Of a stretch of 64,000 bases of DNA, positions 1 to 8,278 are shown piece after piece. Source of the stretch: Dyadobacter chenwenxiniae. GTDB lineage: Bacteria > Bacteroidota > Bacteroidia > Cytophagales > Spirosomataceae. The stretch spans positions 5,637,001-5,701,000 of the forward strand of contig NZ_CP094997.1 in assembly GCF_022869785.1 (NCBI RefSeq), read 5' to 3'. Each line of letters starts with the position of its first letter. Position 1 is the first letter of the stretch. The notes beneath the pieces are model-generated. The model ran no database searches and had not been told where the DNA came from. It saw nothing but the letters and a program-made list of their open reading frames with translations. Position numbers and translations under genes: made by a program.

Positions 1-22
1 TAATTTGAATATTAATACGCAA

Positions 23-51
23 TTTGATGATATTTTGTGAATTTAATTTTG
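23..51 (+). promoter_or_regulatory. possible Bacteroidota-type promoter for the PorP/SprF gene
   Basis: A TTTG at 23-26 and a TAATTTTG at 44-51 resemble the -33 (TTTG) and -7 (TAnnTTTG) elements of Bacteroidota housekeeping promoters. The 17-base spacer is a little shorter than the usual 19-21, so this is tentative. The gene starts 60 bases further on. Confidence 0.3.
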
Positions 52-110
52 TATTTTTTTCGAGCTTGTTTTCCTGCCGCTGATACAAATTGCGGCAATA
101 AGAAATATAT

Positions 111-1142
111 ATGACAAAGCGTTTACTTCTCCTTTTTGTACTGACACTGCTTTGCCTGAAAGGTTGGAGCCAGGATCCGCAGTTTTCTCAATTTTATGCG
201 AATCCGTTATATCTGAACCCTGCTTTGGCCGGTGGTGCGCTCGCGCCACGTGCGACGATTAATTACAGGAACCAATGGCCATCATTATCAGCAAACTTTG
301 TAACGACTTCCATTGGTGCAGACGTTTTTTTACCCAATTATAATAGCGGACTTGGGGTGCTCGTGACGATGGACAGCCAGGGTTTGGGTAACCTTAAATC
401 AACAGACATCGCACTTCAATATTCTTACCAAATCCAGTTGAATGATGTTACTTCACTCCGTTTGGGAATCCAGGGCGGATTTGTTTCGCGGAAGCTGGAT
501 TATTTTGGACTAACATTCGGCGACCAATATAATAATGGCGGACTTACGGGACAGCCTTCGGGAGATCCGTTTGCACAAGGCGGGCCGAATGTGAATTATG
601 CCGACTTCGGTTCGGGATTAATGCTTTATTCGGATTGGTATTGGGCCGGACTCTCGGCGCATCATTTGAATCGCCCTAATCAGGCTTTTTCATCCGTTTC
701 GGAAGCAAGATTGCCCGTCAAGACCAGTTTTCAGGCGGGTTTAAGAATTCCTTTTGCTGGTTATACATTCCTTGGTGATGAAATTGACAAGGAAAAGACG
801 ATCTCGCCTGCCATTATGTATAAAAAACAAGGCAAATACGATCAGTTCGATGCGGGGTTATATGCAACTATCGAACCATTGGTTTTGGGCGCTTGGTACA
901 GAGGCATTCCATTCAAAAAATACGAACAGAACATTAACAACCACGAATCGCTCGTATTCCTTGCCGGTTATCGCCAGGACAAGTTTTCAATCGGTTACAG
1001 CTACGACCTTACCATTTCTACATTAGGTGCCAGCAGCGGCGGTGCGCATGAAATATCGCTTTCCTACGTTTTTGATCCGATCGAATCCAAACCGAGACGG
1101 AGCAAGAGCAGCAAAAAGCAGCTCTCCTGTCCCAAATTCTAG
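111..1142 (+). CDS. PorP/SprF family type IX secretion system membrane protein
   Basis: A 343-residue outer membrane protein of the PorP/SprF family, which supports type IX secretion and gliding in Bacteroidota. The N-terminus is a cleavable signal peptide ending near residue 20 (CLKGWSQ). The family hallmark follows immediately: DPQFSQFYANPLYLNPALAG. The rest alternates short aromatic strands and Gly/Asn-rich turns, as expected for a beta-barrel, and the length is normal. Many Cytophagales carry numerous paralogues, often beside large gliding-motility-type surface proteins. No such partner lies downstream here, but one could lie left of the window. Which paralogue this is cannot be told from sequence alone. 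Confidence 0.9.
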   Translation: MTKRLLLLFVLTLLCLKGWSQDPQFSQFYANPLYLNPALAGGALAPRATINYRNQWPSLSANFVTTSIGADVFLPNYNSGLGVLVTMDSQGLGNLKSTDIALQYSYQIQLNDVTSLRLGIQGGFVSRKLDYFGLTFGDQYNNGGLTGQPSGDPFAQGGPNVNYADFGSGLMLYSDWYWAGLSAHHLNRPNQAFSSVSEARLPVKTSFQAGLRIPFAGYTFLGDEIDKEKTISPAIMYKKQGKYDQFDAGLYATIEPLVLGAWYRGIPFKKYEQNINNHESLVFLAGYRQDKFSIGYSYDLTISTLGASSGGAHEISLSYVFDPIESKPRRSKSSKKQLSCPKF

Positions 1143-1242
1143 TTTTCAAGAAACATAAATCTTATCGGGTATTTAGGGTAGAGCAAAAGAACCGCTGTCT
1201 TTTTCTTTTACAACAATCACCTATTTTAATATTTAAAGTTTC

Positions 1243-2031
1243 ATGAGTCAACGCTTCAAGATCCAGACTTTACTTCTGCTATTCCTAACAGTGGCCTTTG
1301 CCGCGGTTGCAGCTCCCCCGAAGAGAGAATTTTACGAAATTAAAATCTACCAAGTGAAAACGGCTGATCAGGCAACGAGGGTAGAGAATTATTTAAAAGA
1401 CGCCTACATTCCGGCCATGCACCGCGCAGGAATCAAGAATGTGGGGGTTTTTAAACCCGTGGCTTCCGATACAGCAGCAGCCGGCAAATTAATCTACGTT
1501 TTCACGCCTTTGAAATCATTGGAACAATTGCTCGACATGCCAAAAACGCTTGCGAAAGATGCAGCTTACGCTTCTGCGGGTAAAGATTACATTGATGCAG
1601 AATACAAAAATGCTCCTTATGCTCGCTACGAAACGATTGTTTTACAAGCATTTACAGGCATGCCGATGCACAAAAAGCCAGCATTAACCGGACCAAAATC
1701 GGAACGTGTCTATGAATTGCGCAGCTACGAAGGCCACACAGAAAAGATCTATCAAAACAAAGTGAAAATGTTCAATGATGGCGGCGAAGTTCCTCTTTTC
1801 GAGCGACTTGGCTTCAACGCGGTTTTTTACGCAGAAGTAATTGCCGGTAGTCACCAGCCGAATTTAATGTACATGACTACTTTTGAAAACAAAGCGTCCC
1901 GCGACGAACATTGGAAAGCATTCAGTGCAGATGCAGAATGGAATAAATTGAAAGTAAATCCTGAGTATCAGAACAATGTATCGAAAAACACAAGTTTTTT
2001 CCTTACGCCGACCGATTATTCTGACATTTAA
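1243..2031 (+). CDS. secreted NIPSNAP family protein
   Basis: A 262-residue protein with a signal peptide (LLLLFLTVAFAAVAAPP) and two ferredoxin-like NIPSNAP repeats. The first begins REFYEIKIYQVKT near residue 28 and the second ERVYELRSYEGHT near residue 155. NIPSNAP proteins are small dimeric alpha/beta-barrel proteins without a settled enzymatic role; exported versions are common in Bacteroidota. The next gene starts 10 bases downstream on the same strand, so the two may be co-transcribed, although no functional link is obvious. The family call is firm and the role unknown. Confidence 0.85.
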   Translation: MSQRFKIQTLLLLFLTVAFAAVAAPPKREFYEIKIYQVKTADQATRVENYLKDAYIPAMHRAGIKNVGVFKPVASDTAAAGKLIYVFTPLKSLEQLLDMPKTLAKDAAYASAGKDYIDAEYKNAPYARYETIVLQAFTGMPMHKKPALTGPKSERVYELRSYEGHTEKIYQNKVKMFNDGGEVPLFERLGFNAVFYAEVIAGSHQPNLMYMTTFENKASRDEHWKAFSADAEWNKLKVNPEYQNNVSKNTSFFLTPTDYSDI

Positions 2032-2041
2032 ATCCCGATTA

Positions 2042-3052
2042 ATGAAAGCTGCTTTTATAAAAAATCTTCATGAGCCATTGGTAATAGAAGAAGTTAAAAA
2101 GCCACAAGCCGGTCCCGGTGAAGTGGTTGTTCAGCTGAAAGCGGCTTCATTAAATCACCGGGACGTCTGGATACAAAAAGGACTTTACCCGAAAATTACT
2201 ACGCCGATCATTCCCGGTTCCGACGGGGCCGGGATTGTAAGTGAAATTGGTGAGGGAGTGGATTCCGCGTGGCTGGACAAGGAAGTGATCATTAATCCTT
2301 CTCAAAATTGGGGTGATAATCCTGCTTTTTACGGAGAAGAACATAAAATATTAGGCTTGCCGGATAACGGGACTTTTGCAGAATTTGTCAAAGTAGAGGC
2401 CCGTTATCTGGTTCAAAAGCCAGCATATCTCTCATTCGAACAGGCTGCCACATTGCCGCTTGGTGCATTAACCGCATGGCGCGCATTGCATACCCGTGCG
2501 AAATGGCAGCCAGGCGACAAAGTTTTGGTAACCGGTGCAGGCGGAGGCGTCGCATTATTTGTGATCCAATTTGCGATTGCAGCCGGTGCGGAAGTTTGGG
2601 TTACTTCCGGGTCGGATCAGAAAATTCAAAAAGCTGTTGAAATGGGTGCCAAAGGAGGGGTGAACTATAAAAATCCAACCTGGTTTCGTGACTTGCTAGT
2701 CAAAGCGCGCGGGCCGAAATTAGGCTATTTCGATGTGATCATTGATAGTGCGGGCGGCGCGGGATTCGCCAAGTTAACTGACATTGCAGCTCCCGGTGCC
2801 AGAATTTGCTTCTACGGCGGAGGAACCGGCAACATTACCGACGTTGTTCCAGCCAAAGTATTCTTCAAGCAGCTCAACATTCTCGGAACCACAATGGGCA
2901 CCGAGTCCGAGTTTCAGGAAATGATCAAATTTGTTGAAGAAAAACAGATTATGCCCATCATCGACACCGTTTTTCCACTTGACGAAGCTGAAAAAGCATT
3001 GCGTCTGATGGATTCGGGCCAGCAGTTTGGGAAAATTGTTTTGAAAATCTAG
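2042..3052 (+). CDS. zinc-binding dehydrogenase / quinone oxidoreductase family protein
   Basis: A 336-residue medium-chain dehydrogenase/reductase. An N-terminal GroES-like fold (GPGEVVVQLKAASLNHRDVWIQ) is followed by a Rossmann NAD(P)H-binding domain with VTGAGGGVALFVIQFA. The substitution of H-R-D for the catalytic zinc-ligand context of alcohol dehydrogenases, and the lack of a structural-zinc cysteine cluster, point to a zinc-free quinone oxidoreductase-like enzyme. The open frame extends upstream to 1976, but that would overlap the preceding gene. The ATG at 2042 gives a typical start (MKAAFIKN). Murein etherase murQ converges on it with 3 bases between the stops. The substrate is not predictable. 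Confidence 0.85.
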   Translation: MKAAFIKNLHEPLVIEEVKKPQAGPGEVVVQLKAASLNHRDVWIQKGLYPKITTPIIPGSDGAGIVSEIGEGVDSAWLDKEVIINPSQNWGDNPAFYGEEHKILGLPDNGTFAEFVKVEARYLVQKPAYLSFEQAATLPLGALTAWRALHTRAKWQPGDKVLVTGAGGGVALFVIQFAIAAGAEVWVTSGSDQKIQKAVEMGAKGGVNYKNPTWFRDLLVKARGPKLGYFDVIIDSAGGAGFAKLTDIAAPGARICFYGGGTGNITDVVPAKVFFKQLNILGTTMGTESEFQEMIKFVEEKQIMPIIDTVFPLDEAEKALRLMDSGQQFGKIVLKI

Positions 3053-3055
3053 CTT

Positions 3056-3883
3056 TTATTTCTGCACGGATTCAATAGCGCCGCGAACGCTTCCATATTG
3101 ATTCAATAATTTTTCAGCTTCTGCCGCATCCACATTGAGCTCATCAATGATCATTTGTTGCGCACGATTCACCAGTTTTTCATTGGTAAGCTGCATATCG
3201 ATCATTTTGTTGCCCTTCACCTTGCCTAAACGGATCATTACAGCCGTTGAGATCATATTAAGGACTAGTTTCTGAGCAGTTCCGGACTTCATTCTCGTGC
3301 TTCCTGTTAAAAATTCGGGTCCTACGACCACTTCCACGGGAAACTCTGCGGCTTTCGCAACCGGGGAGCCATCATTGCAAACCACGCAACCGGTCAGCAA
3401 ACCTGCTTTTTGTGCTTCATTCAATCCGCCGATCACGTAAGGCGTGCGACCCGAGGCTGCTATGCCTATTAATGTGTCGTTTTCGTTAGGTTCATAAGGT
3501 GCCAGATCAACCCATGCCTGGTTCCAGTCGTCTTCTGCATTTTCCACAGCTTTTCTGATCGCTGTGTCACCGCCGGCAATGATCCCAACCACCAGATCAA
3601 ACGGAACGCCGAATGTAGGTGGGCATTCTGATGCATCCACAACGCCCAACCGCCCGCTCGTGCCTGCCCCGATGTAAAACAACCGCCCGCCTTTCTGCAT
3701 CCGTGGAACAATCTGCGACACAAGCGCTTCTATTTGTGGGATGGATTTTTCGACAGCATTCGGGACAGTTTTATCTTCCTTATTTATGGAAAACAAAATA
3801 TCCTGAACACTCATTTTTTCAAGATCCTGGTAATTGGAAGACGACTCAGTGGTTAGCATAAGATTGGATTTTGGAATGGTCAA
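3056..3883 (-). CDS. murQ: N-acetylmuramic acid 6-phosphate etherase
   Basis: MurQ cleaves the D-lactyl ether of MurNAc 6-phosphate, yielding GlcNAc 6-phosphate in cytoplasmic recycling of peptidoglycan sugars. The 275-residue protein carries the sugar isomerase fold with the family motifs YIGAGTSGRLGVVDASECPP (about residues 69-88) and GPEFLTGSTRMKSGTAQK, and has normal length. An alternative start at the second methionine (residue 9, 3859) is possible and would remove a poorly conserved tail. No PTS or MurNAc kinase is adjacent. It is convergent with the preceding dehydrogenase and divergent from the ilv attenuator. Confidence 0.93.
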   Translation of the reverse strand: MTIPKSNLMLTTESSSNYQDLEKMSVQDILFSINKEDKTVPNAVEKSIPQIEALVSQIVPRMQKGGRLFYIGAGTSGRLGVVDASECPPTFGVPFDLVVGIIAGGDTAIRKAVENAEDDWNQAWVDLAPYEPNENDTLIGIAASGRTPYVIGGLNEAQKAGLLTGCVVCNDGSPVAKAAEFPVEVVVGPEFLTGSTRMKSGTAQKLVLNMISTAVMIRLGKVKGNKMIDMQLTNEKLVNRAQQMIIDELNVDAAEAEKLLNQYGSVRGAIESVQK

Positions 3884-3967
3884 AATTAAATATTTTCGTC
3901 AAATCATCAATTAGCAAAGTTTAATTTGGTATTAATCTTAGAATGTCTGCAAAAAATCGCGCGAATG

Positions 3968-3999
3968 TTTGGAAAATAAAAAGATACCCTTCTAATTTG
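3968..3999 (+). promoter_or_regulatory. probable promoter of the ilv operon
   Basis: TTTG at 3968-3971 and TTTG at 3996-3999 (within CTAATTTG) are separated by 24 bases. This matches the TTTG-(19-21)-TAnnTTTG layout of Bacteroidota promoters, although the TA of the -7 element is imperfect. Transcription would begin around 4006, placing the palindrome and leader ORF in the 5' untranslated region. The same arrangement, with a 23-base gap, precedes the leuA leader. Confidence 0.5.
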
Positions 4000-4018
4000 T
4001 ATCGCCAATATGAAATCA

Positions 4019-4030
4019 GCGAAATTTCGC
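4019..4030. promoter_or_regulatory. 12-bp palindrome GCGAAATTTCGC shared with the leu leader
   Basis: The palindrome starts 20 bases after the end of the -7 TTTG and lies 20 bases before the leader ATG. The same 12 bases (13 with the preceding A) occur at 17300-17311 upstream of leuA, 19 bases after that promoter. As RNA it could form a 4-5 bp stem with an AATT loop close to the 5' end. As DNA it could be an operator for a dimeric regulator. Its identity and fixed position in two otherwise different leaders argue for function. Confidence 0.6.
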
Positions 4031-4050
4031 TAACCAATAATTTTACGCTA

Positions 4051-4098
4051 ATGAAATTCATTTTAATCGTCCCAGTTCTACTTCTAGTCACGCATTAG
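4051..4098 (+). CDS. ilv leader peptide (attenuator-sensing ORF)
   Basis: A 15-codon ORF reading MKFILIVPVLLLVTH. Nine of the 15 residues are Ile, Leu or Val (2 Ile, 4 Leu, 3 Val), in an almost unbroken run from codon 4 to 13, including two CTA leucine codons. It lies 81 bases before ilvD. The stop codon sits directly against the 5' arm of an antiterminator, as required for sensing charged branched-chain tRNAs by ribosome stalling. The start codon lies within CGCTAATG (4046-4053), which is complementary to CATTAGCG at the end of the ORF. Confidence 0.8.
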   Translation: MKFILIVPVLLLVTH

Positions 4099-4099
4099 C

Positions 4100-4165
4100 G
4101 TGAGTGAGGACGATTGCATATAACCTGGCACCTCACTCACCGCACTGAATGAGGTGTTTTTATTT
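4100..4165 (+). terminator. ilv attenuator: antiterminator / terminator pair
   Basis: GTGAGTGAGG at 4100-4109 is the exact reverse complement of CCTCACTCAC at 4131-4140 (10 bp antiterminator). The latter also pairs with 4146-4156 to give an 11-12 bp stem (4129-4139 with 4146-4156, one C-A mismatch, six-base loop) followed by TTTTTATTT, a textbook intrinsic terminator. The two structures share 4131-4139 and cannot coexist. A ribosome stalled in the Ile/Leu/Val run leaves 4100-4109 free and favours read-through. One that reaches the stop codon at 4096-4098 covers that arm and favours termination. ilvD begins at 4180. Confidence 0.85.
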
Positions 4166-4179
4166 ACAACATATTCACC

Positions 4180-5865
4180 ATGTCGACAGAACTTAACAGA
4201 TTTTCGAAAACCCTTACACAAGAAGTTACCAATCCGGCCGCGCAGGCGATGCTTTATGGCATTGGGTTGAAAGAAGAGGATTTTTCAAAACCGCAAATCG
4301 GGATTGCCAGCACAGGTTATGAAGGAAATCCTTGTAATATGCACTTGAACGGGCTTTCCGTTTACGTGAAACAAGGTGTAACTGCCAATGATATGGTTGG
4401 TTTGATCTTCAACACAATCGGCGTTTCCGACGGGATGACCAATGGAAATGACGGGATGCGTTACTCGTTGCCAAGCCGTGATATCATTGCCGATTCAATT
4501 GAAACCGTGGTTTCTGCACAATGGTATGACGGTGTAATTGCGGTTGTGGGTTGTGATAAAAATATGCCGGGTGCCGTGATGGCGATGGCGCGGTTGGATC
4601 GCCCTGCAATTATGGTTTATGGCGGAACAATCCGTTCTGGACATTATAAAGGACAAAAACTCGATATCGTTTCGGCATTTGAGGCGCTGGGAAAGAAGTT
4701 TGCCAACAACATTTCAGACGAAGATTTCAAGGGAGTTATTCAAAATTCAATTCCTGGTCAGGGCGCTTGCGGTGGCATGTATACAGCAAACACGATGGCG
4801 GCTTCCATCGAGGCAATGGGAATGAGTTTGCCATTCAGCAGTTCTTACCCGGCTACGCATGAAGGCAAGCAGGATGAATGTAAGAAAATCGGCGCTGCGA
4901 TGAAAAAGCTTTTGGAACTGAATATCACACCGAAGGAAATTATCACTAAAAAATCGCTTGAAAATGCATTAACCGTGGTTATGGCGCTCGGTGGTTCTAC
5001 CAATGCAGCATTGCACTTCCTGGCGATTGCGCGTTCAGCAGGTCTTTCGTTAACATTGGATGACATTCAGGCTATTTCAGATCGTACACCCTTTATCGCG
5101 GATTTGAAACCGAGTGGTAAATATTACATGGAAGATATTCTGGAAATCGGCGGGGTTCCTGCCATTACTAAATATTTGTATTCCAAAGGCTTGATCCACG
5201 GAGATTGCATTACGGTAACAGGTAAAACGGTTGCCGAAAACCTTGCGGAAGCGCCTGATCTTAATTTTGATACACAAAAAATGGTATTCCCATTGGAGCA
5301 AGCCATTAAATCAAGCGGTCACATTCAGATCATGTATGGTAACCTTACGCCAAATGGCGCGGTTGCGAAAATCACTGGAAAAGAAGGGATGACTTTCGAT
5401 GGCGAAGCAAAGGTTTGCGAGCATGAGTCGCAGATCATTAACATGCTTTCAAAGGGTGAGATTAAAGCAGGTCACGTGGTTGTAATCCGTAATGCAGGTC
5501 CAAAAGGCGGTCCAGGCATGTCGGAAATGTTAAAACCAACGTCAGCAGTAATGGGCGCAGGACTAGGAGATAAGATCGCACTCATCACCGACGGCCGTTT
5601 CTCAGGCGGAACGCACGGCTTTGTAGTAGGTCACATTACGCCCGAAGCATTCGACGGCGGACCAATTGCATTGGTTAAAGACGGTGACCGCATTTCCATC
5701 GATGCCAACACACGCCAGTTAACATTGCACATTACCGACGAGGAAATGGCAGCCCGAAAAGCACAATGGGTGCAACCCGCGCCACTTTTCACAAAAGGAA
5801 TGCTGGGAAGATACATCAGAACCGTAAAATCCGCCAGCGAAGGCTGCGTAACGGACGAAGCGTAA
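4180..5865 (+). CDS. ilvD: dihydroxy-acid dehydratase
   Basis: IlvD dehydrates 2,3-dihydroxy-3-methylbutanoate (valine/leucine) and its methylpentanoate homologue (isoleucine) to the corresponding 2-oxo acids. The 561-residue protein has the normal IlvD/Edd length. Its three cluster cysteines are at C52 (NPCNMH), C125 (VVGCDKNMPG) and C197 (GQGACGGMYTANTM), the pattern of the [2Fe-2S] type. The C-terminal signature GRFSGGTHGFVVGHITPEA is present. It is the first structural gene after the attenuator and is followed 39 bases later by ilvB, so it is probably regulated by branched-chain amino acid supply. Confidence 0.97.
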   Translation: MSTELNRFSKTLTQEVTNPAAQAMLYGIGLKEEDFSKPQIGIASTGYEGNPCNMHLNGLSVYVKQGVTANDMVGLIFNTIGVSDGMTNGNDGMRYSLPSRDIIADSIETVVSAQWYDGVIAVVGCDKNMPGAVMAMARLDRPAIMVYGGTIRSGHYKGQKLDIVSAFEALGKKFANNISDEDFKGVIQNSIPGQGACGGMYTANTMAASIEAMGMSLPFSSSYPATHEGKQDECKKIGAAMKKLLELNITPKEIITKKSLENALTVVMALGGSTNAALHFLAIARSAGLSLTLDDIQAISDRTPFIADLKPSGKYYMEDILEIGGVPAITKYLYSKGLIHGDCITVTGKTVAENLAEAPDLNFDTQKMVFPLEQAIKSSGHIQIMYGNLTPNGAVAKITGKEGMTFDGEAKVCEHESQIINMLSKGEIKAGHVVVIRNAGPKGGPGMSEMLKPTSAVMGAGLGDKIALITDGRFSGGTHGFVVGHITPEAFDGGPIALVKDGDRISIDANTRQLTLHITDEEMAARKAQWVQPAPLFTKGMLGRYIRTVKSASEGCVTDEA

Positions 5866-5904
5866 TAAGCATAAAATTCACCCGACTAAATAAATAGAGG
5901 AGTC

Positions 5905-7665
5905 ATGGGATTTAATGAAAATCAAACACAGACAATGCAAGCTGTTGAGCCGGTGGCCGCGATAGTCAAGCCGGAATTGATCAATGGTTCACATGCGGTG
6001 ATCCAGTCGCTGATCGCAGAGGGCGTCGAGACCATTTTTGGATATCCGGGTGGGGCGATTATGCCGGTTTATGACGCGATTTATGATTATCAGGATCAGG
6101 TTAACCACATTCTGGTGCGTCACGAGCAAGGCGCGGCACACGCTGCGGAAGGTTTTGCACGCATTACGGGTGAAGTTGGCGTTTGTCTGGTTACATCCGG
6201 GCCTGGAGCAACGAACCTGGTAACCGGGATTGCTGACGCGATAATTGACTCAACACCAATGGTTTGCATTGTGGGTCAAGTGGCTTCTCATTTGCTGGGA
6301 ACGGATGCTTTCCAGGAAACAGATGTGATGGGCGTAACGATTCCAATTACAAAATGGAATTACCAGATTACCAATGCGGACGAAGTTCCTGAGATCATTG
6401 CAAAAGCATTTTATATAGCAAAATCCGGTCGTCCTGGACCGGTTTTGATCGACATTACCAAGGATGCGCAGCAGAAATTGATGACGAGGCCTTTTGTTCA
6501 CAAAAAATGTGAGAAGCTGATCAGTTATCATCCGCGTCTGTCTCCGAAAGAAGAGCAAGTTGCTGCGGCTGCCAAGTTGATCAACAATGCAAAACGTCCT
6601 TTTGTATTCTTTGGACATGGAGTGCAGATTGCGAATGCCGAAGCTGAATTAATTCAATTTCTTGAAAAAACAGGCATTCCGGCTGCTTCAACATTGCTCG
6701 GACTTTCGTCTGTTTCCGTTGACCACCCGAATTATGTGGGCTGGCTGGGCATGCATGGAAATTACGGAACCAATGTTTTGACCAATCAATGCGACGTCAT
6801 TATCGCGATAGGAATGCGTTTCGACGACCGTGTTACAGGTGATTTGAGCCGTTATGCCAAGCAGGCGAAGGTTGTTCATATTGAAATTGATCCTGCTGAA
6901 ATTGACAAGATCGTAAAAGCGGACGCACCTGTTGTGGGCGACGCTAAAAGAGCGCTTGAAATGCTGCTTCCGTTGGTGAAAGAAAATAATCATGAAGCAT
7001 GGCGCGAGGAATTTAAGCGATACGATGCGATTGAAGATCAAAAGATTACACAGCCCGAACTTGCTCCGACTACGGAAAAGATCAAAATGGCTGAGGTGAT
7101 CCGGACGCTTTCGAATAAAACAAGAGGCGAAGCGGTGATCGTAGCGGATGTGGGTCAGCATCAAATGATGACTGCGCGTTACTATCAGTTTAAAAAACCG
7201 AACTCCTTCATTACTTCCGGTGGATTGGGAACGATGGGCTTTGCATTGCCCGCATCATTCGGTGCAAAAGTGGGAGCGCCGGATCGTGAGGTTGTTGCGA
7301 TCATTGGTGATGGTTGTTTCCAAATGACCATCCAGGAATTGGGGACCATTGCACAGAGCGGTTTGCCGGTTAAGATCATTATTTTGAATAACAATTTCCT
7401 CGGAATGGTGCGCCAGTGGCAACAGCTTTTCCATCAGAAGCGCTATTCATTTGTTGAGCTGCAAAATCCGGATTTTATCACCATTGCGAAAGGTTTTGGA
7501 ATAGACGGTCACACTTGCAGCGCGAGGGAAAACCTGAATGATTCGCTCGACAAAATGCTGGCATCCGACAAGCCTTATTTATTGGAAGTCCTGGTAGAGA
7601 AAGAAGAAAATGTGTTCCCAATGGTTCCAACGGGAGCTTGCGTGGCAGATATCAGATTGGAATAA
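5905..7665 (+). CDS. ilvB: acetolactate synthase, large (catalytic) subunit
   Basis: A thiamine diphosphate enzyme condensing two pyruvates to acetolactate, or pyruvate with 2-oxobutyrate to acetohydroxybutyrate: the first shared step of valine and isoleucine synthesis. The 586 residues hold the three expected domains. The ThDP-activating glutamate is in ILVRHEQGAAHAAEGFAR, the FAD/central domain in the middle, and the ThDP/Mg site is GDGCFQMTIQELGT with LNNNFLGMVRQWQ. The first 25 residues are a less conserved extension. Small subunit ilvN follows after 18 bases, so the two subunits should be made together. Confidence 0.97.
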   Translation: MGFNENQTQTMQAVEPVAAIVKPELINGSHAVIQSLIAEGVETIFGYPGGAIMPVYDAIYDYQDQVNHILVRHEQGAAHAAEGFARITGEVGVCLVTSGPGATNLVTGIADAIIDSTPMVCIVGQVASHLLGTDAFQETDVMGVTIPITKWNYQITNADEVPEIIAKAFYIAKSGRPGPVLIDITKDAQQKLMTRPFVHKKCEKLISYHPRLSPKEEQVAAAAKLINNAKRPFVFFGHGVQIANAEAELIQFLEKTGIPAASTLLGLSSVSVDHPNYVGWLGMHGNYGTNVLTNQCDVIIAIGMRFDDRVTGDLSRYAKQAKVVHIEIDPAEIDKIVKADAPVVGDAKRALEMLLPLVKENNHEAWREEFKRYDAIEDQKITQPELAPTTEKIKMAEVIRTLSNKTRGEAVIVADVGQHQMMTARYYQFKKPNSFITSGGLGTMGFALPASFGAKVGAPDREVVAIIGDGCFQMTIQELGTIAQSGLPVKIIILNNNFLGMVRQWQQLFHQKRYSFVELQNPDFITIAKGFGIDGHTCSARENLNDSLDKMLASDKPYLLEVLVEKEENVFPMVPTGACVADIRLE

Positions 7666-7683
7666 TATAGACATTAATTGATC

Positions 7684-8217
7684 ATGACAACATACACCAT
7701 TTGTGTTTTTACAGAAAATACGATTGGTATTCTGAACAAGATTACCACCATTCTGACACGCAGACGCATTAACATTGATAGTCTTACGGTTTCTGAAACG
7801 GAACGCAAAGGCATTTCAAGGTTTACGATCGTCATCCGCCATGAGTCGCGCGATGCAGTTGAAAAACTCGTCCGCCAGATCCGTAAAGTGATTGAAGTGC
7901 TGGCTGTTTTTGGTTATCTCAATGACGACATCGCTTACAATGAGATCGCATTGTTTAAAATCTCAACACCAATCGGCGCAAAACCGCTTGACATTGAGAC
8001 CATTAACAAAACATACAAAGCATGGGTCGTTTACTGGCACCTGACTTATGTGATCATTCAGAAGACGGGCACGGAAGAAGAAATTTTTGAGTTTTTCGAC
8101 TATATCAAACCACACGAGATCCTGGAATTCGTAAGATCCGGACGTGTTGCGGTAAGCAAGTCTCCTCAAACGCTGGTGGATTATCTTCCTGAGGCTGAGT
8201 GGGAGTATTATCAGTAG
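7684..8217 (+). CDS. ilvN: acetolactate synthase, small (regulatory) subunit
   Basis: A 177-residue regulatory subunit that activates IlvB and usually confers feedback inhibition by valine. An N-terminal ACT domain (about residues 2-75, TYTICVFTENTIGILNKITT) binds the amino acid. The C-terminal half (FKISTP... through EILEFVRSGRVAVSK) is the ALS_ss_C domain. The ATG at 7684 is preferred over an in-frame TTG two codons upstream. It lies between ilvB and ilvC in the same orientation. The length resembles the long IlvN/IlvH type. Confidence 0.95.
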   Translation: MTTYTICVFTENTIGILNKITTILTRRRINIDSLTVSETERKGISRFTIVIRHESRDAVEKLVRQIRKVIEVLAVFGYLNDDIAYNEIALFKISTPIGAKPLDIETINKTYKAWVVYWHLTYVIIQKTGTEEEIFEFFDYIKPHEILEFVRSGRVAVSKSPQTLVDYLPEAEWEYYQ

Positions 8218-8278
8218 TCGGGCAACTTTACCTAATATTGTTTTTAAATCGAGTAATCAATAATCCAATCAATAATCA

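Noticed and set aside
5896..5904. Shine-Dalgarno-like AGAGGAG before ilvB
   Set aside because: It ends only 2 bases before the ATG, too close to act normally, and purine-rich starts are common by chance; Bacteroidota rarely depend on this motif.
6688..7164. A 158-codon minus-strand frame inside ilvB
   Set aside because: Shadow of ilvB; basic, aromatic-rich translation without any domain.
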